Source of the DNA: Paraburkholderia sp. CNPSo 3274
Lineage (GTDB): Bacteria > Pseudomonadota > Gammaproteobacteria > Burkholderiales > Burkholderiaceae
Assembly: GCF_024206475.1 (NCBI RefSeq)
Contig: NZ_JAMBPR010000070.1
Coordinates: forward strand, 1 to 64,000
DNA length: 64,000 nt
Direction of reading: 5' to 3'
The notes below the pieces were generated by a model. The model was not told the DNA's origin. It worked only from the letters and a program-made list of their open reading frames with translations, and made no database searches. Below are positions 1-8,269 of the stretch, piece after piece (position 1 is the first letter of the stretch; the number at the start of each line of letters is the position of its first letter). A program made the translations under genes and the position numbers.

Positions 1-107
1 CATAGCGAGCTGGTCCCACCCCTTCCCATCCCGAACAGGACCGTGAAACAGCTCCACGCCGATGATAGTGCGGATTGCCCGTGTGAAAGTAGGTAATCGT
101 CAGGCTC
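1..107 (+). rRNA. rrf: 5S ribosomal RNA, 5' end outside the window
   Basis: The sequence carries the hallmark 5S segments: CCCACCCCTTCCCATCCCG near base 15, then CCGTGAAAC, GATGATAGTGCGGATTGCCC and the closing GTGTGAAAGTAGGTAATCGT. About 11 bases of the 5' acceptor helix lie before base 1, so the gene is cut by the window edge. It is the last gene of an rRNA operon, with 16S and 23S presumably upstream, and is followed directly by a terminator hairpin. Confidence 0.95.
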
Positions 108-122
108 CTTATGCTGTAACGT

Positions 123-175
123 CCAGAACCCCGGTGTCTCCGAAAGAGAGCCGGGGTTCTGGCGTTTGGGCGCGT
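123..175 (+). terminator. rRNA operon terminator hairpin
   Basis: A perfect 12-bp inverted repeat (CCAGAACCCCGG at 123-134, CCGGGGTTCTGG at 151-162) with a 16-base loop lies 15 bases after the 5S gene. The tail has only a short T run (GTTTGGG). Strength and position fit the end of an rRNA operon. Confidence 0.8.
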
Positions 176-216
176 GGGAAATAAAAGGCAGAACGCGACA
201 CGCAATGCAGGAAACA

Positions 217-245
217 GAAAAGCCGTCCTCTGGACGGCTTTTTGC
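217..245. terminator. Bidirectional terminator between rRNA operon and amidohydrolase gene
   Basis: The hairpin AAAAGCCGTCC-TCT-GGACGGCTTTTT has A and T runs on both flanks, so it can stop transcription from either side: rRNA read-through on + and the amidohydrolase gene, whose stop is at 260, on -. Confidence 0.85.
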
Positions 246-259
246 GTTACTGCGCCGAA

Positions 260-1453
260 TTACTGCTGAGCGAGAAATTTCGTCGCCAAGTGCACCCAAA
301 ACGACGACCCCACCGGCAGCAGTTGATCGTTGAAGTCATAGCTCGCGTTGTGCAGCATGCAAGGGCCTGCGCCGTGTCCTGCATCCCGGTGGCCGCCTTC
401 GCCGTTGCCGAGAAACGCGTAGCAGCCGGGCTTCTCCAGCAGCATGAACGAGAAGTCCTCGGCGCCCATGGTCGGCTCGACGTTCGCGTCAACGTGATCG
501 GCGCCGACCACCTCACGCATGACCTCCGCGGCAAACTGCGCCTCCGCGCTGCTGTTCACCGTCGGCGGATAGTTGCGATGGAAGGTGATGTCCACCGAGC
601 AGTCGTACGCTTCAGCCGTGCTCCCGGCGATCTTGCGCAGTCGCGATTCGATCAGATCCAGCGTTTCCGTCGTGAAGGTACGCACCGTTCCCGCGATCCA
701 GGCCGTATTCGGCACCACGTTGACCGCATCGCCCGCGTGAATCTGTGTGATCGAGAGCACGGCCGTATCGAGCGGCTTCTTGTTGCGCGTGATGATGCTT
801 TGCAACCCATTCGCGATCTGCACCGCCGTAAAGACCGGATCGCGGCCATTGTGCGGCAACGCCGCATGCGAACCTACGCCCTTGATTTCAATGCGGAATT
901 CATTGCTCGACGCCATAATCGGCCCTTCGGTCACGCCGAAGGAGCCAGCCGGCATGCCCGGCCAGTTGTGAATGCCGAAAACGGCGTCCACAGGAAATTG
1001 TTTGAAGAGGCCATCTTCGATCATGGCTTTCGCGCCGGCGCCGCCTTCTTCGGCGGGCTGGAAAATGAAGACGATCGTGCCGTCGAACTGTCCGTGCCGC
1101 GCGAGATATTGCGCAGCGCCAAGCAGCATCGCCGTATGGCCGTCGTGGCCGCACGCGTGCATTTTGCCTTCGTTGCGCGAGCGATGATCGAACGTGTTGA
1201 GCTCCTGGATCGGCAACGCGTCCATATCGGCGCGCAATCCGACCATACGTTTGCCGGTGCCGCGTTTGAGCACGCCGACGACACCGGTCTTGCCCATACC
1301 GCGATGCACTTCAATGCCCCATTCTGTGAGCTGCGCCGCAACGAGGTCGGAGGTCTGGGTTTCTTCGTAGCGCAGTTCGGGATGCGCGTGGATCGTTCGT
1401 CGGAGGCCCTGAATTTCGCCTTGGGCGGCCTGGATTTCCGGAATCAGTTTCAT
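260..1453 (-). CDS. M20D family metallo-amidohydrolase (hippurate hydrolase-like)
   Basis: The 397-residue protein is a two-zinc M20D amidohydrolase of the HipO / N-acyl-amino-acid hydrolase type, which cleaves N-acyl or N-aroyl amino acids. Visible motifs are RADMDALP near residue 75, the zinc site HACGHDGH at 99-106, FQPAEEGGAGAK near 130 holding the catalytic Glu pair, and GIHNWPG. Length is typical (380-400). There is no signal peptide, so it should be cytoplasmic. It stands alone, divergent from the molybdopterin oxidoreductase gene. The exact substrate (hippurate, indole-acetyl amino acids, N-acetyl amino acids) cannot be read from sequence. The ATG at 1451-1453 starts right at the family N-terminus. 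Confidence 0.9.
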   Translation of the reverse strand: MKLIPEIQAAQGEIQGLRRTIHAHPELRYEETQTSDLVAAQLTEWGIEVHRGMGKTGVVGVLKRGTGKRMVGLRADMDALPIQELNTFDHRSRNEGKMHACGHDGHTAMLLGAAQYLARHGQFDGTIVFIFQPAEEGGAGAKAMIEDGLFKQFPVDAVFGIHNWPGMPAGSFGVTEGPIMASSNEFRIEIKGVGSHAALPHNGRDPVFTAVQIANGLQSIITRNKKPLDTAVLSITQIHAGDAVNVVPNTAWIAGTVRTFTTETLDLIESRLRKIAGSTAEAYDCSVDITFHRNYPPTVNSSAEAQFAAEVMREVVGADHVDANVEPTMGAEDFSFMLLEKPGCYAFLGNGEGGHRDAGHGAGPCMLHNASYDFNDQLLPVGSSFWVHLATKFLAQQ

Positions 1454-1632
1454 GGCGGACGGTGCTCAAAAGGTGGGTGCCCGGCCTTCGTCTCCAAAAT
1501 AAGCCGGGTCTAGACGGACCATTCTACGCCGAACCTTTTTTTTCGCGCCTACCTACAGAGTGCGTACAGGGCGCGCGCGCCGAACATAATAAAATCGCAC
1601 TTACGACAGAACGCCTCACCCACGGATTTCCG

Positions 1633-3711
1633 ATGAACGCCCCAACCGAATTTGCGCGTGCAGTTTGCCCGCACGATTGTCCCGATACTTGCGCGATGCG
1701 CGTGACCGTCGAAAAGGGCCGGGCGGTCAAGGTGAGCGGCGACCCAGACCACCCGCCCACGCAAGGCGTGCTGTGCACGAAGGTGACCCGCTATGCCGAG
1801 CGTGTCCATCATCCGAAGCGTCTGACGCAGCCGATGAAGCGTGTGGGGCGCAAGGGGGAAGGGCATTTCGAGCCGATCAGCTGGGACGAAGCCTGTCGCA
1901 TTGCAGCCGAACGCCTCGGCGAAATCGGGCAGCGCGCGCCCGAAGCGATCCTGCCGTACAGCTACGCCGGCACGATGGGACTCGTTCAGGGCGATAGCAT
2001 CGCCCAGCGCTTCTTTCACAAGCTCGGCGCATCGCGCCTCGAGCGCGCGATCTGCGCGGCGGCGGGCGCCGCCGGCCTGCGTTATACGTTCGGCTCGAGC
2101 CTCGGCATGCTCACCGAGTATTTCGCGGAAAGCGAAGTGATCCTGATCTGGGGCGCCAACCCGATCGCGTCGAACCTGCACTTCTGGACCCGCGCGCAAG
2201 AAGCGAAACGCAACGGCGCGAAGCTGATCGCGATCGACCCCTATCGCTCGCTGACGGCCGAGAAGTGCCATCAGCACATTGCGCTCAAGCCCGGCACGGA
2301 CGGCGCGCTCGCGCTCGGCATGATGCACGTGCTCATCACCGAGGACCGTCTCGATCACGATTACATTGCGGCCCATACGCACGGCTTCGACGCGCTGAAG
2401 GCGCGTGCGCTCACCTACACGCCCGCGCGCGTCGCCGGGATCTGCGGCATCGAGGAGCAGGTCGTCGTCGATCTCGCGCGCCTCTACGCCTCGACGCGCA
2501 AGGCCGCGATTCGCATGAACTATGGCTTGCAACGCGTGCGCGGCGGCGGCAACGCCGTGCGCGCCATCGCCTGCCTGCCCGCGTTGACCGGTGCGTGGCG
2601 CGAACGCGCGGGCGGCGTGCTGCTTTCGTCGTCGGGCTGGGCCCCTGTCGATGCGAACGCGCTCCAGCGTCCGGATCTGATCCCGGGTTGGCCGCAGCAT
2701 CAGCCGCGCATCGTCAACATGAACCAGATTGGCGACGCGCTCACGCACACAGGCGACGCCGCGTTCGGGCCGAAGGTCGAAGCGATCGTCGTCTACAACT
2801 CGAATCCGGTTGCGGTTGCGCCCGAGTCGGCGAAGGTCGCGGCTGGCTTTGCGCGCGAGGACCTCTTTACTATCGTGCTCGAGCAGTTCCAGACCGATAC
2901 TGCCGACTACGCCGACCTGCTGCTGCCTGCCACGACCCAGCTCGAACATCTCGACGTCCACAAGTCCTACGGCCACACGCACGTCATGGCGAATTTGCCT
3001 GCCATCTCGCCCGTTGGCGAGGCGCGGCCGAATACCGAAATCTTCCGTTCCATCGCGCGTGCGATGGGCCTGACCGAGCCGGCGCTGTTCGAAAGCGATG
3101 AAGACGTGGCGGCCCACGCATTCGACTGGAGCGATCCCGCGCTGGGCGGCGCCGACTGGGCCGCGCTCAAGCGCGAAGGCTGGCTGAAGCTGAACATTGC
3201 CGAAGCGCCGTTCGCGAACGGCGGTTTTCGCACGCCCACGGGCAAGTGCGAGTTCCATAGCGAGGTGCTTGCGAAGGCCGGGCTCGATCCGCTGCCCGAT
3301 TACCTGCCGCCGCACGAGTCGGCGGACGGCTCGCCCGAGCTCGCCGCGCGTTATCCGCTCGCGATGATCTCGCCGCCTGCACGCAACTTCCTGAACAGCA
3401 CCTTCGTGAACGTGGAGAGCCTGCGCGCGACAGAAGGGGAGCCGCACGTGGACCTCCACCCGGCGGACGCCGCCCACCGCGAGATTGCCGACGGCGATGA
3501 GGTTCGCGTGTTCAACGACCGCGGCTCGATGCGCGCGCGGGCGCGAGTGACCGATCGGGCACGCAGCGGTCTCGTGGTGGGCCTGTCGATCTGGTGGAAG
3601 AAGCTTGCGCCGGACGGGCGCAACGCCAACGAGGTGACGAGCCAGGCGCTCACCGACCTTGGCGGCTCGGCGACCTTCTACGATTGCCTCGTCGAGGTCG
3701 AGCGCGCCTGA
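1633..3711 (+). CDS. Molybdopterin-dependent oxidoreductase, formate dehydrogenase / BisC-like superfamily
   Basis: A 692-residue cytoplasmic-type molybdoenzyme catalytic subunit. The N-terminal [4Fe-4S] site is C12-x3-C16-x3-C20-x27-C48, beginning CPHDCPDTC. The molybdopterin oxidoreductase domain follows, with ILIWGANPIASNLH near residue 175, and the molydopterin dinucleotide-binding domain occupies about the last 120 residues (NDRGSMRARARVTDRARSG). C141 in the CAAAG segment may be the Mo ligand; this is inference. There is no twin-arginine signal. The ATG at 1633 was chosen because the longer frame upstream has no family character. No electron-transfer subunit is adjacent, so the physiological donor and substrate are unknown. 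Confidence 0.88.
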   Translation: MNAPTEFARAVCPHDCPDTCAMRVTVEKGRAVKVSGDPDHPPTQGVLCTKVTRYAERVHHPKRLTQPMKRVGRKGEGHFEPISWDEACRIAAERLGEIGQRAPEAILPYSYAGTMGLVQGDSIAQRFFHKLGASRLERAICAAAGAAGLRYTFGSSLGMLTEYFAESEVILIWGANPIASNLHFWTRAQEAKRNGAKLIAIDPYRSLTAEKCHQHIALKPGTDGALALGMMHVLITEDRLDHDYIAAHTHGFDALKARALTYTPARVAGICGIEEQVVVDLARLYASTRKAAIRMNYGLQRVRGGGNAVRAIACLPALTGAWRERAGGVLLSSSGWAPVDANALQRPDLIPGWPQHQPRIVNMNQIGDALTHTGDAAFGPKVEAIVVYNSNPVAVAPESAKVAAGFAREDLFTIVLEQFQTDTADYADLLLPATTQLEHLDVHKSYGHTHVMANLPAISPVGEARPNTEIFRSIARAMGLTEPALFESDEDVAAHAFDWSDPALGGADWAALKREGWLKLNIAEAPFANGGFRTPTGKCEFHSEVLAKAGLDPLPDYLPPHESADGSPELAARYPLAMISPPARNFLNSTFVNVESLRATEGEPHVDLHPADAAHREIADGDEVRVFNDRGSMRARARVTDRARSGLVVGLSIWWKKLAPDGRNANEVTSQALTDLGGSATFYDCLVEVERA

Positions 3712-3734
3712 AAGCGCCTCACCACACCGCTAGC

Positions 3735-3765
3735 GGCCCCGCAACGCGCGTTCGAGGGGCCTTTC
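3735..3765 (+). terminator. Possible terminator after molybdopterin oxidoreductase
   Basis: GGCCCC (3735-3740) pairs with GGGGCC (3756-3761) around a self-complementary AACGCGCGTT core, followed by TTTCT. The T run is short, so this is moderate evidence. Confidence 0.5.
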
Positions 3766-3859
3766 TAACTCGCTGATTTGCTGACATAAAAACTGGGTCG
3801 CCATGCTACGATCCAACTTTTTAGCACGACCATTCGAAAAACCAAGGAGGAGACGCTGC

Positions 3860-5533
3860 ATGGAAAAAGTCTGGCTGAAATCGTACCCGCCCGGCGTTCC
3901 CGCTGAAATCGACGCGAGCCGTTACGCGTCCATCACTGCGCTGCTCGAGGAGAGCTTCAGCGAATTCCGTGCAAAGCCCGCGTTCGCCTGCATGGGCAAG
4001 ACGATCACCTACGGCGAGCTGGACCAACTCTCCCAGCGACTGGCCGCGTGGTTCCAGTCGTGCGGCATCGCACGTGGCGCGCGCATCGCACTCATGATGC
4101 CCAACGTGCTCCAGTATCCGGTCGCGCTCGCCGCAGTGCTGCGCGCGGGATACGTCGTCGTGAACGTGAACCCGCTCTACACGCCGCGCGAACTCGAGCA
4201 CCAGTTGAAGGACAGCGGCGCCGAGGCAATCGTCGTCCTCGAGAATTTCGCCGGGACCGTGAGCGCGGTCGTCGCCAATACGCGCGTGAAGCACGTGCTG
4301 GTCGCGGCGATGGGCGACCTCCTTGGCGCGAAGGGCTTTATCGTCAACTTCGTCGTGCGGCGCGTGAAGAAGATGGTGCCCGCCTGGAACCTGCCTGGCC
4401 ACGTGAGCTTCAACGATGCGCTCGCCGAAGGTGCGCGCAAAGGCTTCAAGCGCGTCGAGCAGACGCCCGAGGACGTGGCCTTCCTTCAGTACACGGGCGG
4501 CACGACCGGCGTGGCCAAGGGTGCGACGCTGCTGCATAGCAACCTGATCGCCAACGTGCTGCAGTCGGCGGCATGGACCGAGCCCGCGCTTGCGAAATTG
4601 CCGTCCGGAACGCAACCGGTGACGGTCGCGGCGCTGCCGCTTTATCACGTGTTCGCGTTGACCGTTTGCGGGTTGCTGACGCTGCGCACCGGCGGTCTCG
4701 CGATCCTGATTCCGAATCCGCGCGATATCGCCGGCATGATCAAGGAACTGCGCGGCTACTCGATCACGTGTTTCCCCGCGGTGAACACGCTCTACAACGC
4801 GATGCTCAATCATCCGGAATTCGGCAATCTGGACTTCACGCACCTGCTCGTTGCAAACGGCGGCGGCATGGCGGTGCAGGAAGCCGTGGCCAAGCGCTGG
4901 TACGAGCGCACGCATACGCCGATCGTCGAAGGCTATGGCCTCTCGGAAACCTCGCCCAGCGTGACCTGCAACCCGGTCACGGCGACGGAATATACCGGCA
5001 CGATCGGCTTGCCGCTGCCTTCCACCGAAATCTCGATTCGCGACGACGCCGGCAACGAGCTGCCGATTGGCGAGGCCGGCGAAATCTGCATCCGCGGGCC
5101 GCAGGTGATGGCGGGCTACTGGCAGCGCCCCGAAGAAACGGCGAAGGTCATGACGCCGGACGGCTACTTCAAGTCGGGCGACGTCGGTATCATGAACACG
5201 CGCGGCTACATCAAGCTCGTCGACCGTAAGAAGGACATGATTCTGGTCTCGGGCTTCAACGTTTACCCGAACGAAGTCGAGGATGTCGTGGCCAAGTTGC
5301 CGGGTGTCTTCGAGGTGGCGGCGGTGGGCGTGCCGGACCAGAATTCGGGCGAGGCGGTGAAGCTCTATATCGTCAAGAAAGACCCGGCGCTCACCGACAA
5401 GGACGTGTTCGAGTACTGCAAGACGCAGCTCACCGGCTACAAGCGGCCGAAGATCATCGAGTTCCGCAACGACTTACCCAAGAGCAATGTCGGCAAGATC
5501 CTGCGCCGAGAGCTGCGCGACGGTCGCGCCTGA
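3860..5533 (+). CDS. fadD: Long-chain fatty-acid--CoA ligase
   Basis: The 557-residue protein (E. coli FadD is 561) activates long-chain fatty acids to acyl-CoA with ATP, feeding beta-oxidation at the inner membrane. It has the adenylate-forming P-loop YTGGTTGVAKG at 211-221, the linker motif EGYGLSETSP, the YFKSGDVG motif, the FACS signature GFNVYPNEVEDVV and the C-terminal catalytic lysine in NVGKILRREL. The start is set by the strong ribosome site AAGGAGG at 3844-3850, nine bases before the ATG; an ATG further upstream in the same frame lacks one. It is a single-gene unit closed by a good terminator. Confidence 0.93.
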   Translation: MEKVWLKSYPPGVPAEIDASRYASITALLEESFSEFRAKPAFACMGKTITYGELDQLSQRLAAWFQSCGIARGARIALMMPNVLQYPVALAAVLRAGYVVVNVNPLYTPRELEHQLKDSGAEAIVVLENFAGTVSAVVANTRVKHVLVAAMGDLLGAKGFIVNFVVRRVKKMVPAWNLPGHVSFNDALAEGARKGFKRVEQTPEDVAFLQYTGGTTGVAKGATLLHSNLIANVLQSAAWTEPALAKLPSGTQPVTVAALPLYHVFALTVCGLLTLRTGGLAILIPNPRDIAGMIKELRGYSITCFPAVNTLYNAMLNHPEFGNLDFTHLLVANGGGMAVQEAVAKRWYERTHTPIVEGYGLSETSPSVTCNPVTATEYTGTIGLPLPSTEISIRDDAGNELPIGEAGEICIRGPQVMAGYWQRPEETAKVMTPDGYFKSGDVGIMNTRGYIKLVDRKKDMILVSGFNVYPNEVEDVVAKLPGVFEVAAVGVPDQNSGEAVKLYIVKKDPALTDKDVFEYCKTQLTGYKRPKIIEFRNDLPKSNVGKILRRELRDGRA

Positions 5534-5578
5534 AAACGCAAAAACGAAGCGAAAGGCTGGCGAGTCACATGCGAAAAG

Positions 5579-5612
5579 CGGCCTGCACATCGAGGGCAGG
5601 CCGTTTTTTTTT
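5579..5612 (+). terminator. Rho-independent terminator of fadD
   Basis: CGGCCTGC (5579-5586) pairs with GCAGGCCG (5596-5603), followed by nine T residues. Confidence 0.9.
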
Positions 5613-5655
5613 GGGGGGCGTGCGCACTGTGGCGAAACGACAAAACGCACCAAAG

Positions 5656-5679
5656 AAAAAAGGCGCCCGGAGGCGCCTT
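5656..5679 (-). terminator. Rho-independent terminator of the porin gene
   Basis: On the minus strand AAGGCGCC-TCCG-GGCGCCTT is followed by a T run, 24 bases beyond the porin stop codon. Confidence 0.85.
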
Positions 5680-5702
5680 CGAGATTACAGCGACTGTTCT
5701 TC

Positions 5703-6902
5703 TTAGAACTTGTGACGGATACCGACGCGAGCCGTGAACACGTTGTTGGTCGACGACGCGGTCAGGTTGTTGATCGAAGCGACAGCTGCGACATCGTTCG
5801 AGTTCGTGCCCGTAGCGTGCTGGTAGACGCCGATCAGGTAGACGTCCGTGCGCTTCGACAGGAAGTAGTCCGTGCCCAGCGCGTACTGGAAGTACTTCGC
5901 GCCGCTGTTGCTCGAGCCGTTCGCCAGGGCGACGCTGCGGCCGTCCGTGTAGTCGAACGCGAAGCCTGCGAGCAGGGCCGGCGTGAACTGGTACTTGAAG
6001 TTCGCTTCGACGTTGTTGAACGTGGCGTTCGCGCCGCGCTGGTAAGCCGGCGTGCCGTTGATCGCGACAGCGCCGAGGTTGCGGAAGCTGACGTTCGAGT
6101 ACGTCAGGCCGAACGTTGCTGCGCCGAACGTGTATGCACCACCTGCACCGATGACCTGGTACGTGTTGGCCGTCTGGAAGCCGGAATACACGGGAGTCGT
6201 CGAGCTGCTCACCGCTGCGGCCGGCGGCGTCGTCGGGGTGCTGCCGGTGTTGAACATACCGCCAGAAGCCGACGGCGTGCGTGCGTTCAGGTAGCCAACG
6301 CCGAGAACGAGGGGGCCGTTGTTATAGCCAGCGCCCAACGACCAGATTTGATTACCCGTGAAGTTGCCAGCCTGGCCACCGAAGCTGTAGGTGCCGCCGA
6401 ACGTCAGACCAGCGTAGTTCGCGCTGGTGAACTTGATCGTGTTGTTCGTACGGTAGGCATTGTTGAAGTTGTCGAGGTCATCCGGGTGAGCTGCGATGTA
6501 GCCGCCCCACTGGTCGCCTACTTCGAGCGGGCCGACATAGTCGACGACGGAATCGTACTGGCGACCCAGCGTGACCGTGCCGAACTGCGAGCTCGAGAGG
6601 CCGACGTACGCTTGACGGCCGAACAGCAGGCCACCCTGGCCGAGCTTGCCGTTGTTCACGTCGAAGCCGTTTTCCAACACGAAGACTGCCTTCAGGCCGC
6701 CGCCGAGGTCTTCAGCGCCGCGCAGGCCGAAACGGCTGCCTTGCAGAACGCCGCTCGACAAGTTGTACAGGTGATGGCCACCCGAATTCGTGTTGATGTT
6801 GAAACCTTCGTCGATGATGCCGTACAGCGTGACGCTGCTCTGAGCGTGAGCAACGCCCGCGAACGCGCCCAGCGCAGCCAGCGCGAGAAGCGACTTCTTC
6901 AT
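5703..6902 (-). CDS. Gram-negative general porin (OmpC-like, Burkholderia type)
   Basis: The 399-residue precursor starts with a signal peptide (MKKSLLALAALGAFAGVAHA, cleavage before QSS) and continues SVTLYGIIDEGF, the first beta strand of the trimeric 16-stranded porins of Burkholderiaceae. FGLRGAEDLGGGLKAVF, LFGRQAYVGLSS and the C-terminal VGIRHKF with terminal Phe are family hallmarks; the terminal Phe is the BAM recognition signal. It forms a diffusion pore in the outer membrane. GGAG lies just upstream of the ATG and the gene has its own terminator. A TATAAA near 6960 on this strand may be its -10. Codon use fits a highly expressed gene. Confidence 0.93.
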   Translation of the reverse strand: MKKSLLALAALGAFAGVAHAQSSVTLYGIIDEGFNINTNSGGHHLYNLSSGVLQGSRFGLRGAEDLGGGLKAVFVLENGFDVNNGKLGQGGLLFGRQAYVGLSSSQFGTVTLGRQYDSVVDYVGPLEVGDQWGGYIAAHPDDLDNFNNAYRTNNTIKFTSANYAGLTFGGTYSFGGQAGNFTGNQIWSLGAGYNNGPLVLGVGYLNARTPSASGGMFNTGSTPTTPPAAAVSSSTTPVYSGFQTANTYQVIGAGGAYTFGAATFGLTYSNVSFRNLGAVAINGTPAYQRGANATFNNVEANFKYQFTPALLAGFAFDYTDGRSVALANGSSNSGAKYFQYALGTDYFLSKRTDVYLIGVYQHATGTNSNDVAAVASINNLTASSTNNVFTARVGIRHKF

Positions 6903-7208
6903 TGAATGATCTCCAGTGTTTGCGAATCTTTTGCGTCTTTTAACAGGACCAGTTTTTTATAGTGCGGGGTCCTGTCCTTCGAACTTCGCGAGAAGTTGCA
7001 CGTAATGTAACAAAAGGGTTAATAGTCACAAAGGAAAAGCCAGGGCCTCGCTAAGTACCTGTTTCGTTTACACAACATGGTCTAGAATGTGCGGCTATCT
7101 ATCGGCGCTGCCCCGGATTGACGGATGTCCGTGAGTTTGTGTAGTGATGAAAGGGCAGTCCGGGCGAGCGACAAATCGGGCTCGCCAACGAAACGAAAGG
7201 GAGGCTGG
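6903..7208. promoter_or_regulatory. Intergenic region upstream of the porin and coq7 genes (divergent promoters)
   Basis: About 300 bases with no gene. It is AT-richer than its surroundings, as expected for porin regulation. On the minus strand TATAAA (about 6957-6962) is a -10 candidate for the porin gene without a convincing -35. On the plus strand TAGAAT (7083-7088) is a -10 candidate for coq7. No operator was recognised. Confidence 0.45.
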
Positions 7209-7871
7209 ATGACGCTAGATGATTTGATTACCGAATTCGACCGGGGCCTGCGCTCTCTCACCGGCGTGTCGCGCATGACGCGTCCGATGCCGCAGCCTTC
7301 CCCCGTTACCATCGAAGTGACGCCCGAGGGCGATGCCGTACCAGCCGGCAGCGAGCTCACGGCCGCCGAGCGCACGCACGCCGCCGGCCTCATGCGAGTC
7401 AATCACGTGGGCGAAGTCTGCGCGCAGGCGCTGTATCAGGCGCAGAAAATCTCGGCGCGCTCGCCCTCGCTCAAGGCTGCCTTCGAGCAGGCCGCGCGCG
7501 AAGAAGAGGATCACCTTGCGTGGACCTCGCGCCGGCTGCAGGCGCTCGACTCGCGCCCGAGCCTGCTTAATCCGCTCTGGTACGCGGGCGCGCTCGCGAT
7601 CGGCTTGGCCGCCGGCCGCCTGGGCGACAAGGTGAGCCTCGGCTTCATGGCGGAAACCGAGCGTCAGGTCGAGCACCATCTCGACAGCCATCTCGACAGC
7701 CTACCGCCCGCCGATCTCGAATCGCGCGCGGTCGTCGAGCAAATGCGCGCCGACGAAATCTCGCACGCGAAATCGGCCACCGATCTCGGCGGAGTCGAAT
7801 TGCCTCTGCCGGTACGTTCGCTAATGCGTGTAGCATCGAAAGTCATGACGCGCACCGCCTACTACATCTGA
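7209..7871 (+). CDS. coq7: 2-polyprenyl-3-methyl-6-methoxy-1,4-benzoquinone hydroxylase (Coq7)
   Basis: The 220-residue protein is a di-iron, ferritin-like monooxygenase that performs the last ring hydroxylation in aerobic ubiquinone synthesis, peripheral to the inner membrane. Iron-binding signatures visible are NHVGEVCAQALYQ, EEEDHLAW, the ETERQVEHHLDSHL segment and the C-terminal MRADEISHAKSA. The start MTLDDLITEFDRGLRSLTGV matches Burkholderia Coq7 and follows AAAGGGAGGC at 7196-7205; 28 extra in-frame codons upstream have no family likeness. It is monocistronic, upstream of the dcw promoter. Confidence 0.93.
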   Translation: MTLDDLITEFDRGLRSLTGVSRMTRPMPQPSPVTIEVTPEGDAVPAGSELTAAERTHAAGLMRVNHVGEVCAQALYQAQKISARSPSLKAAFEQAAREEEDHLAWTSRRLQALDSRPSLLNPLWYAGALAIGLAAGRLGDKVSLGFMAETERQVEHHLDSHLDSLPPADLESRAVVEQMRADEISHAKSATDLGGVELPLPVRSLMRVASKVMTRTAYYI

Positions 7872-8132
7872 TTAATGGGCAGGGCCGGCAATCGCTGTCG
7901 GCCCAAACCCGGATTAATCTTTCAGAGCTTTCAGCCCCCGGTTTTAATCCCCGCCAGCCCCCCGCTCGATCCCGCCATAGGCCGTTTATCGCCGCGCTTT
8001 TCACGTATCACCTTCAGAACCTGCGTTAGCTCATTCATTCATAACGGTTTTTGGTTTTTGTCCCGACTTCAACAAGTGCCGCTAAGTCCTTGTTCTAGCG
8101 GATAAATTTCGTCAAAAAACGTCCGGTCTCCC
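7872..8132 (+). other. Gene-free spacer between coq7 and the dcw promoter
   Basis: No convincing gene. A 76-codon ORF at 7875-8105 has proline/serine-rich, non-protein-like composition and no ribosome site. The stretch is rich in pyrimidines (CCCCC and TTTT runs). Confidence 0.5.
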
Positions 8133-8161
8133 TTGACCCTCGTTGGGCGTTCCTCTAAAGT
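8133..8161 (+). promoter_or_regulatory. Promoter of the dcw cluster (Pmra)
   Basis: TTGACC (8133-8138), a 17-base spacer and TAAAGT (8156-8161) form a good sigma-70 promoter. Transcription would start near 8168, about 100 bases before mraZ. The -10 overlaps the first MraZ box, so repressor bound there would block RNA polymerase. Confidence 0.75.
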
Positions 8162-8196
8162 GGGAGACAGTGTGAGAAAGTGTATTTTTGTGTGAT
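8157..8196 (+). promoter_or_regulatory. MraZ operator: four direct repeats with 10-bp period
   Basis: The heptamers AAAGTGG (8157), ACAGTGT (8167), AAAGTGT (8177) and TTTGTGT (8187) are each followed by three variable bases, giving an exact 10-bp period. MraZ proteins are known to bind tandem GTG[G/T]-containing repeats with this spacing upstream of their own gene. The array covers the -10 and the expected transcript start, so autorepression of the cluster is the natural reading. Confidence 0.8.
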
Positions 8197-8269
8197 TTCA
8201 GGCGCGTATTCAGGTAGATTTTCCGAGATTTAGGTGGGCGGCGAAAAGCGCCGCATTAGGGGGCGCAAA

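Noticed and set aside
123..162. Perfect inverted repeat considered as a mobile-element end or attachment site
   Set aside because: It lies directly after the 5S gene and is explained as the rRNA operon terminator; no transposase or integrase is near.
242..1513. A 423-codon frame on the plus strand opposite the M20 amidohydrolase
   Set aside because: It is a GC-driven shadow: Arg/His/Ala-rich composition with no family motif, while the minus-strand frame carries the full zinc site.
1549..3477. A 642-codon frame opposite the molybdopterin oxidoreductase
   Set aside because: Shadow frame, Arg/Val/Asp-rich, no domain; the plus strand has the complete [4Fe-4S] and molybdopterin motifs.
7875..8105. 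76-codon ORF between coq7 and mraZ
   Set aside because: Starts four bases after coq7 without a ribosome site and has non-protein-like Pro/Ser/Phe composition.
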